Positions 17,181-24,260 of a stretch of 64,000 nt of DNA are shown in pieces. The stretch is from JANNRR01 sp031401675 (lineage in GTDB: Bacteria; Pseudomonadota; Alphaproteobacteria; Rhodobacterales; Rhodobacteraceae): the NCBI GenBank assembly GCA_031401675.1, contig JANNRR010000136.1, positions 4,178 through 68,177 on the forward strand, read 5' to 3'. The stretch's first letter is position 1. The number at the start of each line of letters is the position of its first letter. Below the pieces are notes generated by a model. The model worked only from the letters and a program-made list of their open reading frames with translations, was not told the origin of the DNA and did no database searches. The position numbers and the translations under genes were made by a program.

Positions 17181-18088
17181 CGGACGACCTCCTTGATTCG
17201 CGAATGCGCGGCGACAAGTCCCGCCAACGTCATGGCATCGCCATCGGCAACGTCGACCGCGACACCCTGTGCTGCCAGTGCCATACCATAGAGCCGCGCC
17301 AGTCCGCCCGCCCCGATCACCGCCACGCGTTGCCCCAGCCAATAGGGGCGCGCCCCCGCCAGTTCCGCCCCGATCAGGTAGCCCGACAGCCGGGCCCGCG
17401 CCGCAGGTGCCGCCAGCCCCGCGATAAGCGATTCGGCCCGCAGCGAAAACAGCCGCGCCGCCAGCCGCTCGGGGTAAGACAGCGCCTCGCTGACCGCCGC
17501 CGGAAAGGCCGCATCATCCCAGCCGGGCGCGTTCAGGCTGTGGCGCAGCACCGAATGATCCGACAACACGGCAAACATCTCGCCGGTCATGAAGGTCTGG
17601 AAACTTACCACCTCGCCGGCCGAGACCCGCACCCATTTGGTGTGGGTGCCGGGCAGACACAGCACGCCGTCAAAATCCGGACTTGCCGACAGATAGCCCG
17701 CAATCTGGGTTTCCTCGCCGCGCATCACGTCGGCGGGCCGCACCTGACAGATGCCGGGCACGATCTGCACCCGGATGCGCGGGTCCTGCGCCGGGGCCAG
17801 CGCCATCTGGCCCGCATCCAGCGGCAGACAGGGGCTGGTCAGATACCGCGCCTCGACCCAGCCCTGTCGGCTGCCGACCATGCCGCAGGCCACCACCGTC
17901 GTCACCCGCCCCGGTTGCAGCCACGCCGCGACCAGCGCCAGCAGCGCCGGCTCGAACCCGTCGCGGTTCAGCCCGCCCATGCCGGCGTCCGAGGCTGCGG
18001 CACCCGAAACCGCTCCTGCCGCCGTCATCGCCCAGGCCCGCAAGCGCGAGGTGCCCCAGTCGACCGCGATCCAATCGGCTTTTGTCAT
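17177..18088 (-). CDS. dgoK: 2-dehydro-3-deoxygalactonokinase
   Basis: A 303-residue kinase of the DgoK family. It starts MTKADWIAVDWGTSRLRAW, the family's phosphate-loop signature, and carries LCLPGTHTKWV and SFQTFMTGEMFAVLS motifs plus a VIGAGGLARLYGMAL C-terminal nucleotide-binding segment. It phosphorylates 2-keto-3-deoxygalactonate at C6 for DgoA. Start at 18088 overlaps the SDR stop (ATGA 18085-18088); the stop overlaps dgoA the same way. Its presence beside DgoA is the strongest evidence that this operon is for galactose or galactonate rather than gluconate. Confidence 0.92.
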   Translation of the reverse strand: MTKADWIAVDWGTSRLRAWAMTAAGAVSGAAASDAGMGGLNRDGFEPALLALVAAWLQPGRVTTVVACGMVGSRQGWVEARYLTSPCLPLDAGQMALAPAQDPRIRVQIVPGICQVRPADVMRGEETQIAGYLSASPDFDGVLCLPGTHTKWVRVSAGEVVSFQTFMTGEMFAVLSDHSVLRHSLNAPGWDDAAFPAAVSEALSYPERLAARLFSLRAESLIAGLAAPAARARLSGYLIGAELAGARPYWLGQRVAVIGAGGLARLYGMALAAQGVAVDVADGDAMTLAGLVAAHSRIKEVVR

Positions 18089-18855
18089 CCTGTCACCACC
18101 ACGCCGCCATCCACCACCAGCGCCTGCCCGGTCATCATCCGGCTGGCCTGCGACGCCAGAAACAGCGTCGTGTCGATCATGTCCTCCGGCACCAGATGTT
18201 CCTTCAGACATTGCAGTTTCAGATGCGCCGCCAAGGCCTCGGGATTGGCCCACAGGTCCAACTGGCGCTGGGTCAGGACCCAGCCCGGCAGCACGGCATT
18301 GACCCGGATATTGTCCGGCCCCAGTTCGCGCGCCAGACTGCGGGTCAGCCCGACGATGCCCGCCTTGGCCGCAGCATAGGCCGGCAGACCGGTATAGCCC
18401 ATCATGTAGGTGATCGAGGAAAAGTTGACGATGGCCCCGCCGCCCGCCGCCCGCATTGCCGGCGCGGCAGCCTGCGCCGTGAAGAAGTGCGGGCGCAGGT
18501 TGGTGGCCTGGTTGCGGTCCCAGTCGGCAACGCTGTAGGCGTCCAGCGTGTGGCGCGTGTCGTCGGCGGCATTGTTGACCAGCACGCCGATCGCCCCATG
18601 CGCCGCCGCCGCCTGCGCCATGGCATACTGCAGGGCCGCGATGTCGGCGATGTCGGAGGGCAGGAACAAGGGCCGCACGCCGTGCCGTTCGGCCATCCGG
18701 TCACAAAACGCCGATGCGTCCGAGCGCTGGACAAACGCTACCCGCGCCCCCTGTTGCAGAAAGCCTTCGGTCAGGGCCGCACCGATTCCCGATCCGCCGC
18801 CGGTAATGAAGACCGAGGCCCCCGCCAGATCATGAAACGTCGCATGCTTGGTCAT
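18085..18855 (-). CDS. SDR family oxidoreductase (candidate galactose 1-dehydrogenase)
   Basis: A 256-residue classical short-chain dehydrogenase. Seen are the cofactor motif VFITGGGSGIGAALTEGF, VNNAADDTRHTLD, the Ser in IVNFSSITYMMGY, the catalytic pair in AYAAAKAGIVG, and ARELGPDNIRVNAVLPGWV. The gene leads the six-gene galactose operon; the natural role is oxidation of galactose to galactonolactone, but close relatives act on arabinose, fucose or xylose, so the substrate is inference. A GGGGAG ribosome site precedes the ATG at 18855. Tandem hairpins lie just upstream and probably insulate it from znuA. Confidence 0.8.
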   Translation of the reverse strand: MTKHATFHDLAGASVFITGGGSGIGAALTEGFLQQGARVAFVQRSDASAFCDRMAERHGVRPLFLPSDIADIAALQYAMAQAAAAHGAIGVLVNNAADDTRHTLDAYSVADWDRNQATNLRPHFFTAQAAAPAMRAAGGGAIVNFSSITYMMGYTGLPAYAAAKAGIVGLTRSLARELGPDNIRVNAVLPGWVLTQRQLDLWANPEALAAHLKLQCLKEHLVPEDMIDTTLFLASQASRMMTGQALVVDGGVVVTG

Positions 18856-18876
18856 CGGCTCCCCCGGCGCAACAGC

Positions 18877-18923
18877 CAAGAGTTTTAAGAAAACTCTTGC
18901 CAAAAATCTTGTGAAGATTTTTG
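18877..18923. terminator. Two tandem AT-rich hairpins (candidate znuA terminator)
   Basis: Hairpin 1 has arms CAAGAGTTTT (18877-18886) and AAAACTCTTG (18890-18899) around a 3-base loop. Hairpin 2 has arms CAAAAATCTT (18901-18910) and AAGATTTTTG (18914-18923), also with a 3-base loop. Both are perfect, and only one base separates them. They sit downstream of znuA and upstream of the galactose operon on the same strand. Internal T runs on either strand suggest bidirectional termination; they may also be a dispersed repeat. Confidence 0.65.
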
Positions 18924-18982
18924 CGCCGGCATCAACGGCAAACCTTGCACTGCCCGGAACTATCCGGGGCGCGTCGCCCGGG

Positions 18983-19978
18983 TCAAGCCGGATTGACACA
19001 GTCGGCGATGGAACGGGCCAGACGGGTCATCAGGTCGCCGTACAGGCCGGGGCCGTAGGGTAGGCTGGTGCCTTCGGGGTCCAGCGCCGCGCCGACCATT
19101 GTGCCGGTCCCCCGGGTCACCGCATCCAGCAGGCCGGGGTCTTGCTGCGCCTCGGGAAAGATGCAGGCCGCCGCATTGGCGATCAGCAGCTTGCGAACTT
19201 CATCCAGCTTGCGGGCGGATGGCGCCGAGGCATCGCCAAGTTCGATTTCACCGGCGATGATCACGCCGAAATGCGCCGCGAAGTAGCCATAGGCGTCATG
19301 ATGGACCAGAATTGGTGTTGCGCCGACCGGGGCGAGAACGTCCCTGACCAGTGCCTCGACCCGGTCAACACCGGACTTGGCGGCGGCGGCATTGGCGGCG
19401 TAGGTGGCGGCATTGTCCGGATCGGCAGCGCCAAGCTCGGCAGCAATCAGGTCCAGCCAGGCGCGGGCGTTGGCCGGGTCAAGCCAAGCGTGCGGATCGA
19501 TGTCGGAATGGCCGTGCGGATCCCCGCCCCCCTCATCGCCCGCCGCATCACCCCCCGCGTCACCCGCCGCATCGCCTGCGACCTCTGCGCCTGCCCCACC
19601 TTCACCGTGGGCCGCATGCCCGTCAGCCGCACCATAGACGCGGGTTTCGGTGCCCGGACTGTGCAGCAGTTCAACCGACCTGCCCGCCAGCCCCACGCCC
19701 GCCACCGTCCGCTGCAGCCACGGCGTCAACTCCGGCCCGACCCAGATCAGCAGATCGGCCGTGGCCACCGCCCGTGCCTGCGACGGCTTCAACTGGAACG
19801 AATGCACATCCATCCCCTGTTCCAGGAGCACGGCGGGGTTGCCCAGATCGCCCATCACCTGCGCCACCAGCGACTGCACCACCGGCATATCGGTGACGAC
19901 ATCGGGCACACCGGCGGCAGCAGGCGCTACCGCCAGCATCAAGGCAAAAGGGGCTGCAAGAAACAGGCGGCATGGCAT
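18983..19978 (-). CDS. znuA: Zinc ABC transporter, periplasmic substrate-binding protein
   Basis: A 331-residue protein with an N-terminal signal peptide (hydrophobic stretch ending AVAPAAAG). Zinc-ligand regions of the cluster A-I family are recognisable: the His in QGMDVHSFQLKP, the His in DIDPHAWLDP, and the His pair in ILVHHDAYGYF. The loop before DPHAWLD, usually His-rich in ZnuA, here has few His and instead a repetitive Ala-Gly-Asp run (about residues 125-152). It captures periplasmic zinc for ZnuBC. It is transcribed divergently from zur-znuC-znuB, sharing the Zur box region. Confidence 0.92.
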   Translation of the reverse strand: MPCRLFLAAPFALMLAVAPAAAGVPDVVTDMPVVQSLVAQVMGDLGNPAVLLEQGMDVHSFQLKPSQARAVATADLLIWVGPELTPWLQRTVAGVGLAGRSVELLHSPGTETRVYGAADGHAAHGEGGAGAEVAGDAAGDAGGDAAGDEGGGDPHGHSDIDPHAWLDPANARAWLDLIAAELGAADPDNAATYAANAAAAKSGVDRVEALVRDVLAPVGATPILVHHDAYGYFAAHFGVIIAGEIELGDASAPSARKLDEVRKLLIANAAACIFPEAQQDPGLLDAVTRGTGTMVGAALDPEGTSLPYGPGLYGDLMTRLARSIADCVNPA

Positions 19979-20019
19979 CGACTTGGTCTCCGGGTTTGTG
20001 TAATGATGTAACGTATCCT

Positions 20020-20036
20020 ATGTTATATCATAACAT
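20020..20036. promoter_or_regulatory. Zur box between znuA and zur-znuCB
   Basis: A perfect 17-bp palindrome, ATGTTAT-ATC-ATAACAT, lies in the 73-bp divergent gap. It matches the GTTAT...ATAAC core of alphaproteobacterial Zur sites. The location 15 bases before the zur start and 41 bases before znuA suits zinc-dependent repression of both directions, including autoregulation of zur. A more degenerate, related stretch (GTAACGTATCC) lies just to its left. Confidence 0.8.
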
Positions 20037-20051
20037 GTCAAGAGACCGCCC

Positions 20052-20555
20052 GTGACCGACCCGACTCAAAGCCGGCCCGACCAGACCCTGGCCTTTGCCC
20101 ATCACGATCACAGCCACTGCACCGGCGACGCGCTGGCGCAGGCGGCGACGATCTGCACGGCGCGCGGTGCCCGCCTGACCCCGGTCCGGCGGCGGACACT
20201 GGAGGTCCTTCTGGAATCGCACCGCGCCATGGGGGCGTACGAGGTGCTGGCCCGGCTGGCGGCCGACGGCTTCGGCACGCAGCCGCCTGTCGCCTACCGC
20301 GCGCTGGAGTTTCTGGTGGACCTCGGTCTGGTCCACCGCATCAACCGGCTGAACGCCTTTGCCGCCTGCATGCAGCCCGGGCCTGCGCACAACCCGGCCT
20401 TCCTTATCTGCCGCGCCTGCAATCTGGTGGCCGAAGCCCCGGCGGCCCGCGCCCGCGCGGCGCTGGAGGCGTCGGCAGCCGCCACCGGCTTCCGGGTGGA
20501 ATTTGCCAGCATCGAGGCGGTGGGCCTGTGCCCGGCCTGCGCGGTGGCACCGTGA
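20052..20555 (+). CDS. zur: Zinc uptake regulator, Fur family
   Basis: A 167-residue Fur-family repressor. A short His-rich N-terminus (AHHDHSHC, residues 16-23) precedes the winged helix (RLTPVRRRTLEVLLESHRAMGAYEVL). The zinc-binding cysteine pairs are Cys120/Cys123 (CRAC) and Cys160/Cys163 (CPAC). Zn-loaded Zur binds the palindrome immediately upstream and would repress znuA and its own operon. Its stop overlaps the GTG start proposed for znuC (GTGA at 20552-20555), so regulator and transporter are translated from one message. Confidence 0.93.
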   Translation: MTDPTQSRPDQTLAFAHHDHSHCTGDALAQAATICTARGARLTPVRRRTLEVLLESHRAMGAYEVLARLAADGFGTQPPVAYRALEFLVDLGLVHRINRLNAFAACMQPGPAHNPAFLICRACNLVAEAPAARARAALEASAAATGFRVEFASIEAVGLCPACAVAP

Positions 20556-22183
20556 GCCTGATGTCCGCCGACGGCCTCAGCGTTGCCTACGGCAGCACCA
20601 CCGTGCTCGATCACGTGACCTTCCGGCTGCACCCCGGCGAGATCGTCACCATCGTCGGCCCGAACGGTTCCGGCAAATCCACCCTGCTGCGGGCCTTGCT
20701 GGGCATTGTCCCGGCCTCGGGCGGCCGGGTGTCGCGGCGGGCCGGGCTGGTGGTCGGCTACGTGCCGCAGCGTCTCCACATCGACCACGGCATGCCGATG
20801 ACGGTGCGCCGGTTCCTGTCGTTGCCCGTACGGCGGCCGGGTCAGGAAACCGCCACGGTGCTGGCCCGCGTCGGCATGGCCGGGACCGAGGCGCGGCAGA
20901 TGGCCGGCCTGTCGGGTGGCCAGTTCCAGCGGGTCCTGCTGGCCCGGGCCCTGCTCAGCCGCCCCGAGGTGCTGATCCTCGACGAACCGACGCAAGGGCT
21001 GGATCAGACCGGCGAGGCCGGCTTTTACCGGCTGATCGAAGAGGTGCGGGCCGACTACGGCTGCGCCATCCTGATGGTCAGCCATGACCTGCATGTGGTG
21101 ATGAGCGCGTCCGACCGGGTGATCTGTCTGAACGGCCATGTCTGCTGCGAAGGCACCCCGCATGTGGTGTCGAACGCGCCGGAATACCGGGCCCTGTTCG
21201 GGCTCGGCACCGGCGGGGCGCTGGCGCTGTATCAGCACGTGCACGACCACGCGCATGACCCCACAGCCGGCCAAACGTATGACCACGACCGCGGCCACGA
21301 CCGCGGCCACGACCACGGTCACGACCACGGTCACGACCACGCGCACCGCATACCGTCCGGCCAAGCGCACCGCCAAACGTCCGGCCAAGCGCTCCGCCAA
21401 GCCCACCGCAAGGTGTCTGGCCAAGCGTCCGGCGATGCGCACCCCGCAGCGCATCGTCCGGCGCCCGACCAAGCACCCCGCCTCACGGACGAGGATGCGC
21501 ATGACAAAGGGCACAGCCACACGCGACATCACCCGCACCTATACGCGCAAGACCCCACGCCCGACCCCGCACAATACCCTGAGCCGGACCCCGCACACGG
21601 CCCCGCGCAGGACCCCGAGAAAGACCCCGAGAAAGACCCAGTGCACGACCCGACACTTGACCCCGCCTACGACCCCGCGCAAAACCCCGAGCAGGACCCC
21701 GAGCAGGACCCCGAGCAGGGCAATACGCTCGACGATAGACACGAGGATACGCTCGGGGCCGGGCGCCGGGATACGCACGGGCATAGGCAAGTGCATACGC
21801 ACGTGGGCACGCTCGGAGATACGCACGACAACGAACACCCGGCAGCGGTTGGCTCAACCCGCAGGCTTCACGACCAGGCGCGGGGCGACGCCCAAGACCT
21901 CCACTCCCACAGCGCCCCTCACGACCATGCGCGGGGCGACCCCAAGGACCCCAACCCCCACCGCGCTTCCCAAGCCCATGCGCACGGCGCCCCCCACGAC
22001 CATGCGCGGGGCGACCCCAAGGACCCCAACCCCCACGGCGCTCCCCAAGTCCATGCGCACGGCGCCCCGCAGGGCCACCCCCTCCCACGCCCCCACCCGC
22101 ACGACCACGACCATGGCCCCGGCGATGACTGCGACAGCGGCCACAGCCACAGCCACGCCGGCAGCCATCGCCATGCTGGATGA
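20552..22183 (+). CDS. znuC: Zinc ABC transporter ATPase ZnuC with a giant His-rich repeat tail
   Basis: A 543-residue protein. Residues 1 to about 237 are a normal ZnuC ATPase: Walker A GPNGSGKST near 36-44, signature LSGGQ near 120, Walker B VLILDEP near 140 and the switch SHD near 177. From about 238 to the end runs a roughly 306-residue low-complexity tail with about 50 His plus many Asp, Pro and Gly. It includes HDHG units, DPEK and DPEQ units, and a 25-residue unit duplicated in tandem. Typical ZnuC proteins are about 250-300 residues. The tail should be cytoplasmic and metal-binding. GTG at 20552 overlaps zur; ATG at 20561 is an alternative start. Confidence 0.88.
   Translation: MSLMSADGLSVAYGSTTVLDHVTFRLHPGEIVTIVGPNGSGKSTLLRALLGIVPASGGRVSRRAGLVVGYVPQRLHIDHGMPMTVRRFLSLPVRRPGQETATVLARVGMAGTEARQMAGLSGGQFQRVLLARALLSRPEVLILDEPTQGLDQTGEAGFYRLIEEVRADYGCAILMVSHDLHVVMSASDRVICLNGHVCCEGTPHVVSNAPEYRALFGLGTGGALALYQHVHDHAHDPTAGQTYDHDRGHDRGHDHGHDHGHDHAHRIPSGQAHRQTSGQALRQAHRKVSGQASGDAHPAAHRPAPDQAPRLTDEDAHDKGHSHTRHHPHLYAQDPTPDPAQYPEPDPAHGPAQDPEKDPEKDPVHDPTLDPAYDPAQNPEQDPEQDPEQGNTLDDRHEDTLGAGRRDTHGHRQVHTHVGTLGDTHDNEHPAAVGSTRRLHDQARGDAQDLHSHSAPHDHARGDPKDPNPHRASQAHAHGAPHDHARGDPKDPNPHGAPQVHAHGAPQGHPLPRPHPHDHDHGPGDDCDSGHSHSHAGSHRHAG
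21284..21351. repeat. 12-bp coding repeats in the znuC tail (His-Asp-Gly units)
   Basis: Consecutive 12-bp units of the form CACGACCNCGGC or CACGACCACGGT encode the RGHD/HGHD run at the beginning of the ZnuC tail. Further 12-bp units (GACCCCGAGAAA, GACCCCGAGCAG) recur at about 21609-21720. Such arrays expand and contract by slippage. Confidence 0.75.
21920..22068. repeat. 75-bp tandem duplication in the znuC tail
   Basis: Two near-identical units begin with CACGACCATGCGCGGGG at 21920 and 21995, a period of 75 bp or exactly 25 codons, so the reading frame is preserved. They differ at only a few bases. A degenerate third unit precedes them (from about 21876). They encode the repeated DHARGDPKDPNPH module of ZnuC. 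Confidence 0.85.
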
Positions 22184-22967
22184 TTTCCTGATCCGGGCGG
22201 CGCTGGCCGGGCTTGGGGTTGCGTTGGCGGCCGGACCCCTGGGCTGCTTCGTAATCTGGCGGCGCATGGCCTATTTCGGCGATGCCACCGCCCATGCCGC
22301 GATTCTGGGGGTGGCCTTCGCGCTGGCCTTCTCGGTCTCGATTCCGGCCGGAATCCTCGGGGTGGCGCTTTTGATGGCGCTGACGGTGGCGACCCTCGCC
22401 GGGCGGGGCTGGGCGATGGACACCACGCTGGGTGTGCTGGCGCATTCGGCGCTGGCCTTCGGGCTGGTGGCGGTGTCGTTCCTGCACGGTATCCGGGTCG
22501 ATCTGAATGCCTATCTGTTCGGCGACATTCTGGCGGTGTCGCGCGCCGACCTGGCCTACATCTGGGGCGGTGCCGGGCTGGTGCTGGCGCTCCTGATCTG
22601 GCGCTGGCAGGCGCTGCTGACGACGACGCTCAGCGAGGATCTGGCGCAGGCCTCGGGGATCGATCCCGGGCGCGAACGTCTTGTGCTGACGCTTGCCCTG
22701 GCTTTGGTCGTCGCCGTCGCCATCAAGGTCGTTGGCGCACTGCTGATCGCAGCCATGCTGCTGATCCCGGCGGCAACCGCGCGCGCCTTTGCCCGCACCC
22801 CCGAAGCGATGGCCGCGCTGTCGATTGCGGTCGGGGCGGTCGCGGCCCTCGGCGGGCTGCAGGTCTCGCTGCGCTTCGATACGCCCGCCGGCCCCAGCAT
22901 CGTGGCAACAGCGGCTGTGCTGTTCGCCGGTTCGGTGGTGTTCGGGGCCGTGCGGCGCGGTGCCTGA
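22173..22967 (+). CDS. znuB: Zinc ABC transporter permease
   Basis: A 264-residue polytopic permease of the ABC-3 family, starting MLDDFLIRAALAGLGVALAAG. The segment GCFVIWRRMAYFGDATAHAAILGVA is the conserved family motif, followed by about seven more hydrophobic helices. It forms the membrane channel with ZnuC. The ATG at 22173 lies 11 bp inside the end of znuC. The same frame is open far upstream through the znuC repeat region, but that extension is Thr/Arg-rich repeat translation, not permease. A terminator element follows about 110 bp downstream on the opposite strand. Confidence 0.92.
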   Translation: MLDDFLIRAALAGLGVALAAGPLGCFVIWRRMAYFGDATAHAAILGVAFALAFSVSIPAGILGVALLMALTVATLAGRGWAMDTTLGVLAHSALAFGLVAVSFLHGIRVDLNAYLFGDILAVSRADLAYIWGGAGLVLALLIWRWQALLTTTLSEDLAQASGIDPGRERLVLTLALALVVAVAIKVVGALLIAAMLLIPAATARAFARTPEAMAALSIAVGAVAALGGLQVSLRFDTPAGPSIVATAAVLFAGSVVFGAVRRGA

Positions 22968-22989
22968 CGGGTGCGTGGCCGGCCTCGGG

Positions 22990-23098
22990 CTGGGACCCTA
23001 TCGGGTCGCCCACACAACCAAATCCTTAAGAATCCCCTAATTCTACCACCCTAAACCCATGATATAAAACAACTAAAAAATGTCTCGGGCCGAGACGC
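22990..23098 (-). terminator. Terminator-linked conserved element, copy A
   Basis: On the minus strand a hairpin GTCTCGG/CCGAGAC (23084-23098) is followed by ATTTTTTAGTTGTTTTAT, forming an intrinsic terminator for tsaC. Beyond the T-run the sequence continues into a conserved tail containing GTTTAGGGTGGT and ATTAGGGGATTC (to about 23027), shared with copy B at 63792-63870 and partly with copy C at 57735-57821. Confidence 0.8.
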
Positions 23099-23122
23099 CC
23101 CGGCCTTACCCCCACCCCCGCC

Positions 23123-24106
23123 TCATGAAACCTGCACCCCCCGTGGTGCTGCGGCCCGTCGCAGACGGTCGTTGATCGCCCGCCCCAGCCCGGTCTCGGG
23201 GATCGGGGCCACCGCGATCCGCCCGCCCGGTCCCACCAGCTGATCGGCCCGGCGGAGATAGTGGAACAGATTGCCCGCCGCCTCGACCAGATCACCGGTG
23301 CCCGACAACGACAGGTCCCCGGCACCGCCCGGCCCGAACCCCAGCCAAACCTCCCCCGCAACCGGCGCCGCCGCGTTCAGCCGCAGCCCGGCGGTCGGGG
23401 CATAGTGCGAGGCCAATTGGCCCGGTGACGTCGGCCGCCCGCCGCTGCCGGCGGCCTGCAGCGGATAGCCCAGACACGCCTCCACCACCTCCTGCGGCAC
23501 CCCGCCGGGGCGCAGCAGCACAGCCTGCCCGTCCAGCCCGATGATGGTGGATTCCAGACCGACCGTGCAGGGCCCGCCGTCGATCACCGCCGCAATCCGC
23601 CCCGACAGGCCGGCCAGCACATGCTCGGCGCGGGTCGGGCTGATCTGCCCCGACAGGTTGGCCGAAGGTGCCGCCAGCGGCCGCCCGACGGCGCGCAAGA
23701 GCGCCACCGCCAGCGGATGCGCCGGCACCCGGATCGCCACGCTGTCCAGCCCGGCCGTGACCAGCGGCGACAGCCCGGCCCCGGCCCGCACCGGCAGCAC
23801 CAGCGTCAGCGGCCCGGGCCAGAAGGCCGCAGCCAGCCGCTCGGCCTCAGCGTCGAACCGGGCCAGACCCCTCGCCGCCGCCAGATTCGGCACATGCACG
23901 ATCAGCGGGTTGAACTCCGGCCGGCCCTTGGCCGCGAAAATCCCGGCCACCGCCCGCCCGTCGGTCGCATCGCCGCCCAGTCCATAGACCGTTTCAGTCG
24001 GAAACCCGACCAGCCCACCGGCGCGCAACAGATTGGCCGCCCTTGCGATCCCTTCGGGCGTGGCCGGCAGCGTCTCGGTCGGGAGGTCAGATTGCGGCAT
24101 GGGCAT
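23123..24106 (-). CDS. tsaC: L-threonylcarbamoyladenylate synthase, Sua5 long form
   Basis: A 327-residue protein. The N-terminal YrdC/TsaC domain shows GGLVGFPTETVYGLGGDAT, KGRPEFNPLIVHV and LAAPSANLSGQISPT. A linker and Sua5-type C-terminal domain follow from about residue 210 (SHYAPTAGLRLN), which the short bacterial TsaC lacks. It makes threonylcarbamoyl-AMP for t6A37 in ANN-decoding tRNAs and should be essential. Start at 24106 (an alternative ATG at 24100) is preferred over the ORF start further upstream, which enters the divergent promoter region. Confidence 0.9.
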   Translation of the reverse strand: MPMPQSDLPTETLPATPEGIARAANLLRAGGLVGFPTETVYGLGGDATDGRAVAGIFAAKGRPEFNPLIVHVPNLAAARGLARFDAEAERLAAAFWPGPLTLVLPVRAGAGLSPLVTAGLDSVAIRVPAHPLAVALLRAVGRPLAAPSANLSGQISPTRAEHVLAGLSGRIAAVIDGGPCTVGLESTIIGLDGQAVLLRPGGVPQEVVEACLGYPLQAAGSGGRPTSPGQLASHYAPTAGLRLNAAAPVAGEVWLGFGPGGAGDLSLSGTGDLVEAAGNLFHYLRRADQLVGPGGRIAVAPIPETGLGRAINDRLRRAAAPRGVQVS

Positions 24107-24195
24107 GACGTGGCGTTTCGGTTGAGCGGTCGGTGGCTTGCGGTAACCTGCCCGCAGGCCTGTCACATACGCGGCGCTACCTTCGGTGCCAAGCC

Positions 24196-24255
24196 TTGCC
24201 CAACCGGGCGTTGTCCAGCAAAGTCTTGCCCATCAGTGTCCTGCCCAACGGAGTC
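24196..24255. repeat. Degenerate 15-bp tandem repeat, four units
   Basis: Four consecutive 15-bp units share a YTGYCCA start: TTGCCCAACCGGGCG, TTGTCCAGCAAAGTC, TTGCCCATCAGTGTC and CTGCCCAACGGAGTC. The array ends six bases before the acyl-CoA dehydrogenase start and includes its GGAG ribosome site in the last unit. Confidence 0.55.
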
Positions 24256-24260
24256 CAGTC

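Noticed and set aside
21138..22172. Upstream in-frame extension of znuB through the znuC repeats
   Set aside because: The translation is a Thr/Arg/Pro repeat produced by reading the His-rich repeat in another frame; permease homology begins at 22173 with its own ATG.
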